From Solibacillus sp. R5-41 (GTDB lineage: Bacteria; Bacillota; Bacilli; Bacillales_A; Planococcaceae), in NCBI RefSeq assembly GCF_002736105.1, contig NZ_CP024123.1, positions 3,982,001-4,046,000 of the forward strand: 64,000 bases of DNA. Direction: 5' to 3'. Positions within the stretch are counted from its first letter, which is position 1; every line of letters starts with the position of its first letter. The translations under genes were made by a program, and so were the position numbers. Below are positions 62,211 through 64,000 of this stretch, piece by piece. The notes under the pieces are model-generated. The model saw only the letters and a program-made list of their open reading frames with translations, was not told the origin of the DNA and ran no database searches.

Positions 62211-62831
62211 ATGTTTAGTCCAAAAAAACAAGATCCATTCTTTTCAGCCCTTCATAAAATTGCTGAAAACATGCGCCAAGCTGTCCATTACGCGAATGAT
62301 TTTCGCATTGAAACAGTCTCTGATTTAAAAGAAATTAGCGTCCGCATGAAGCAATATGAAACAGCTGGTGATAAATTAATTCATGAACTAATCGTCATGC
62401 TTAATAAATCATTTATGACACCTATTGAACGGGAAGACATTTTAGCGCTAGCGATTCGCATGGATGATATTTTAGATGGCACTGAAGGCACGATTGCGCA
62501 CTTTGAAATGTTTTCATTAGTAGAGATAGATGAATCAATGCGTAATTTCCTAAGCTATATTGTCAAATCAGCTGATGAAATCGTCAAAGCAATGGATTTA
62601 CTAAATAAGAAGGATCTTGTAGGAATGCGTCAGCATGCGATTCTTATTAAAGATTACGAACGCGAATGCGATGAAGTATTACGCTCATCAATTAAGCAAT
62701 TGTTTTTAAATGAAAAAGATCCAATCCGTTTAATTAAATTTAAAGATATTTATGAACAACTAGAAGAAATTGCTGACTATTGTCAAACAGTAGCCAACAC
62801 GATTGAAACTATCATTATGCGCAATGCATAA
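62211..62831 (+). CDS. ykaA: DUF47/PhoU-like phosphate transport accessory protein
   Basis: A 206-residue helical protein of the PhoU_div (DUF47) family, resembling B. subtilis YkaA. FFSALHKIAENMRQAVHYAN at the start, MKQYETAGDKLIHELIVMLN with the E-x-x-x-D metal pattern and MTPIEREDILALAIRMDDIL DGTEG are its marks. It is coupled to the phosphate transporter by a 18-base gap and probably modulates it. A start ATG at 62211 follows AGGAGG. Together the pair forms an operon widely conserved in Firmicutes. No Pho box was recognised upstream. Confidence 0.92.
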   Translation: MFSPKKQDPFFSALHKIAENMRQAVHYANDFRIETVSDLKEISVRMKQYETAGDKLIHELIVMLNKSFMTPIEREDILALAIRMDDILDGTEGTIAHFEMFSLVEIDESMRNFLSYIVKSADEIVKAMDLLNKKDLVGMRQHAILIKDYERECDEVLRSSIKQLFLNEKDPIRLIKFKDIYEQLEEIADYCQTVANTIETIIMRNA

Positions 62832-62849
62832 TATTTGGGAGTCCTTATA

Positions 62850-63866
62850 TTGAATACACTTTTAATCATTACAGTTTTAGTCGTAATATGTGCTTTAGCA
62901 TTCGACTTTATTAATGGTTTCCATGATACAGCAAATGCAATTGCTACTTCCGTTTCAACACGTGCATTGCCACCGCGTGTTGCCGTTTTAATGGCGGCGG
63001 TTATGAATTTCTTAGGAGCCATTACATTTGTTGGTGTAGCAAAAGCGATTGCATCAGACATCGTTGATCCATTTGCTTTATCGACGCCTGAGGCACCACT
63101 TATTGGCTCGGTCGTTATTTTAGCAGCTTTACTTTCCGCTATCACTTGGAATTTAGTCACATGGTACTTCGGCATCCCATCCAGTTCATCGCATACACTA
63201 ATTGGTTCGATAGCTGGTGCTGCAGTTGCTGCCTCAGGATTTGGCGTTTTAAATTACAGTGGCTTTAGTAAAATTATTATCGCTTTACTTGTTTCACCAA
63301 TCATTGCAATTGTTACTGGTTATTTAATGATGTCCTTGTTCAAATTTTTATTTAAAGATTTAAACCTTTATAAAACAAACAAAAGATTCCGCATTATGCA
63401 AATTTTCACAGCAGCCATTCAATCCTTTACACACGGTACAAATGATGCGCAAAAAGCAATGGGTATTATTACTATGGCCTTAATTGCTGCAAACTGGCAA
63501 ACGACTGATGATGTACAAGGCTGGGTGCGTTTAGCCTGTGCGATAGCAATGGGGTTAGGTACTTCTATTGGTGGTTATAAAATCATTAAAACAGTAGGCG
63601 GTAAGATAATGAAGATTCGCCCTGTAAACGGTGCAGCGGCAGACCTTTCTTCTGCTTCGATTATTTTCAGTGCAACATTAATTCATCTTCCCGTTTCAAC
63701 TACACATGTTATTTCATCTGCGATCATGGGTGTTGGTGCCGCTCAAAATGTAAAGGGCGTTAACTGGGGAATTGCTCGTAAAATTGTAACAACATGGATT
63801 ATAACAATGCCGATTTCTGCTGTCATGTCGGCAGTTATTTACTCCGTACTAAATCTATTCTTTTAA
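62850..63866 (+). CDS. pit: Low-affinity inorganic phosphate transporter (PiT family)
   Basis: A 338-residue carrier with about ten membrane segments. DFINGFHDTANAIATSVSTR and the second copy FTHGTNDAQKAMGIITMALI are the two PiT signature repeats (GxxDxANA and GxNDxQKA). WYFGIPSSSSHTLIGSIAG and HLPVSTTHVISSAIMGVGAA are the repeat loops. It imports phosphate with H+ or as metal phosphate. I chose TTG at 62850, 8 bases after GGGAG, over the TTG at 62835, which overlaps that site. A strong terminator follows. Confidence 0.95.
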   Translation: MNTLLIITVLVVICALAFDFINGFHDTANAIATSVSTRALPPRVAVLMAAVMNFLGAITFVGVAKAIASDIVDPFALSTPEAPLIGSVVILAALLSAITWNLVTWYFGIPSSSSHTLIGSIAGAAVAASGFGVLNYSGFSKIIIALLVSPIIAIVTGYLMMSLFKFLFKDLNLYKTNKRFRIMQIFTAAIQSFTHGTNDAQKAMGIITMALIAANWQTTDDVQGWVRLACAIAMGLGTSIGGYKIIKTVGGKIMKIRPVNGAAADLSSASIIFSATLIHLPVSTTHVISSAIMGVGAAQNVKGVNWGIARKIVTTWIITMPISAVMSAVIYSVLNLFF

Positions 63867-63889
63867 CTTACAATATTGAGCCCTATATA

Positions 63890-63927
63890 AAAAACATTCC
63901 GAAAAATCTCCATTCGGAATGTTTTTT
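63890..63927 (+). terminator. Terminator after pit
   Basis: AACATTCCGA and TCGGAATGTT pair around an 11-base loop, with five T residues in a row after them. It closes the ykaA-pit operon. Confidence 0.85.
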
Positions 63928-64000
63928 TATTTTTCAAAAATCCACAAAATTTTTCTACTCTCTCTATTACTGTTATACTTCATAACATCCATTTTCGGAA

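Noticed and set aside
1-64000. CRISPR arrays, tRNA or rRNA genes, prophage or transposase genes
   Set aside because: No regularly spaced repeats, cloverleaf sequences, rRNA motifs or transposase/integrase motifs were seen. The dispersed repeats found are not regularly spaced.

Overview
This is a 64 kb, AT-rich, gene-dense chromosomal window from a Bacillales bacterium. The order tex - rsb locus - mazF/mazE - alr - ydcC - acpS - rhomboid - ydbT/ydbS - cshA - murF - ddl matches the Bacillus subtilis ydb/ydc region. Protein sequences and a lean gene set (no complete sigB operon) suggest the Planococcaceae/Caryophanaceae branch, such as Solibacillus or Lysinibacillus; the genus is inference. No rRNA, tRNA, prophage, insertion sequence or CRISPR array was seen.

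Layout. 1-12.3 kb: tex, an orphan rsbT beside a broken sigB, the mazEF toxin-antitoxin pair, the acpS-lipoprotein-alr operon, a rhomboid protease, the ydbST PH-domain pair, the RNA helicase cshA and an esterase. 12.3-17.7 kb: a decayed chemotaxis receptor, then wall genes murF-ddl and rodA. 17.8-24.4 kb: a small protein, a DUF1963 protein, cardiolipin synthase, a VanY-type carboxypeptidase, a YidC insertase and an AraC regulator. 25-27.6 kb: a LytTR regulator followed by an acetyl-CoA hydrolase/CoA-transferase with a candidate cre site. 27.6-34.5 kb: small proteins, ypuA, cvfB, mntR, a ComFB-like protein and a cadC-cadA metal efflux operon with two visible operators. 34.5-45.5 kb: penicillin acylase, exoA, murB, redox genes, ppaC and an RpiR regulator. 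46-50.2 kb: niaP, thrC-thrB and an NmrA-like oxidoreductase. 50.4-56.6 kb: ZIP transporter, PAP2 phosphatase, haem monooxygenase and a Fur-controlled yclNOP / yclQ siderophore uptake system. 56.8-64 kb: N-succinylamino acid racemase and its succinyltransferase beside a decayed M20 hydrolase, then hflX, a methyltransferase and a DUF47-pit phosphate uptake pair.

How it fits together. Most genes are conserved housekeeping functions: peptidoglycan precursors (alr, murB, murF, ddl, rodA), RNA metabolism (tex, cshA, cvfB, hflX), and metal homeostasis (mntR, cadCA, ZIP, Fur-regulated iron uptake, hmoA). The most unusual content lies between genes. Seven intergenic gaps carry pieces of one modular repeat family, 69 to 194 bp long, and four of these pieces start 19-30 bp upstream of a start codon, just before the ribosome binding site. 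A second repeat with hairpins occurs twice. Three gaps hold gene remnants (sigB, a methyl-accepting chemotaxis protein, and an M20 amidohydrolase that would complete the racemase pathway), so this lineage appears to be losing general stress, chemotaxis and D-amino-acid salvage functions. All calls come from reading the sequence; no database search was made.
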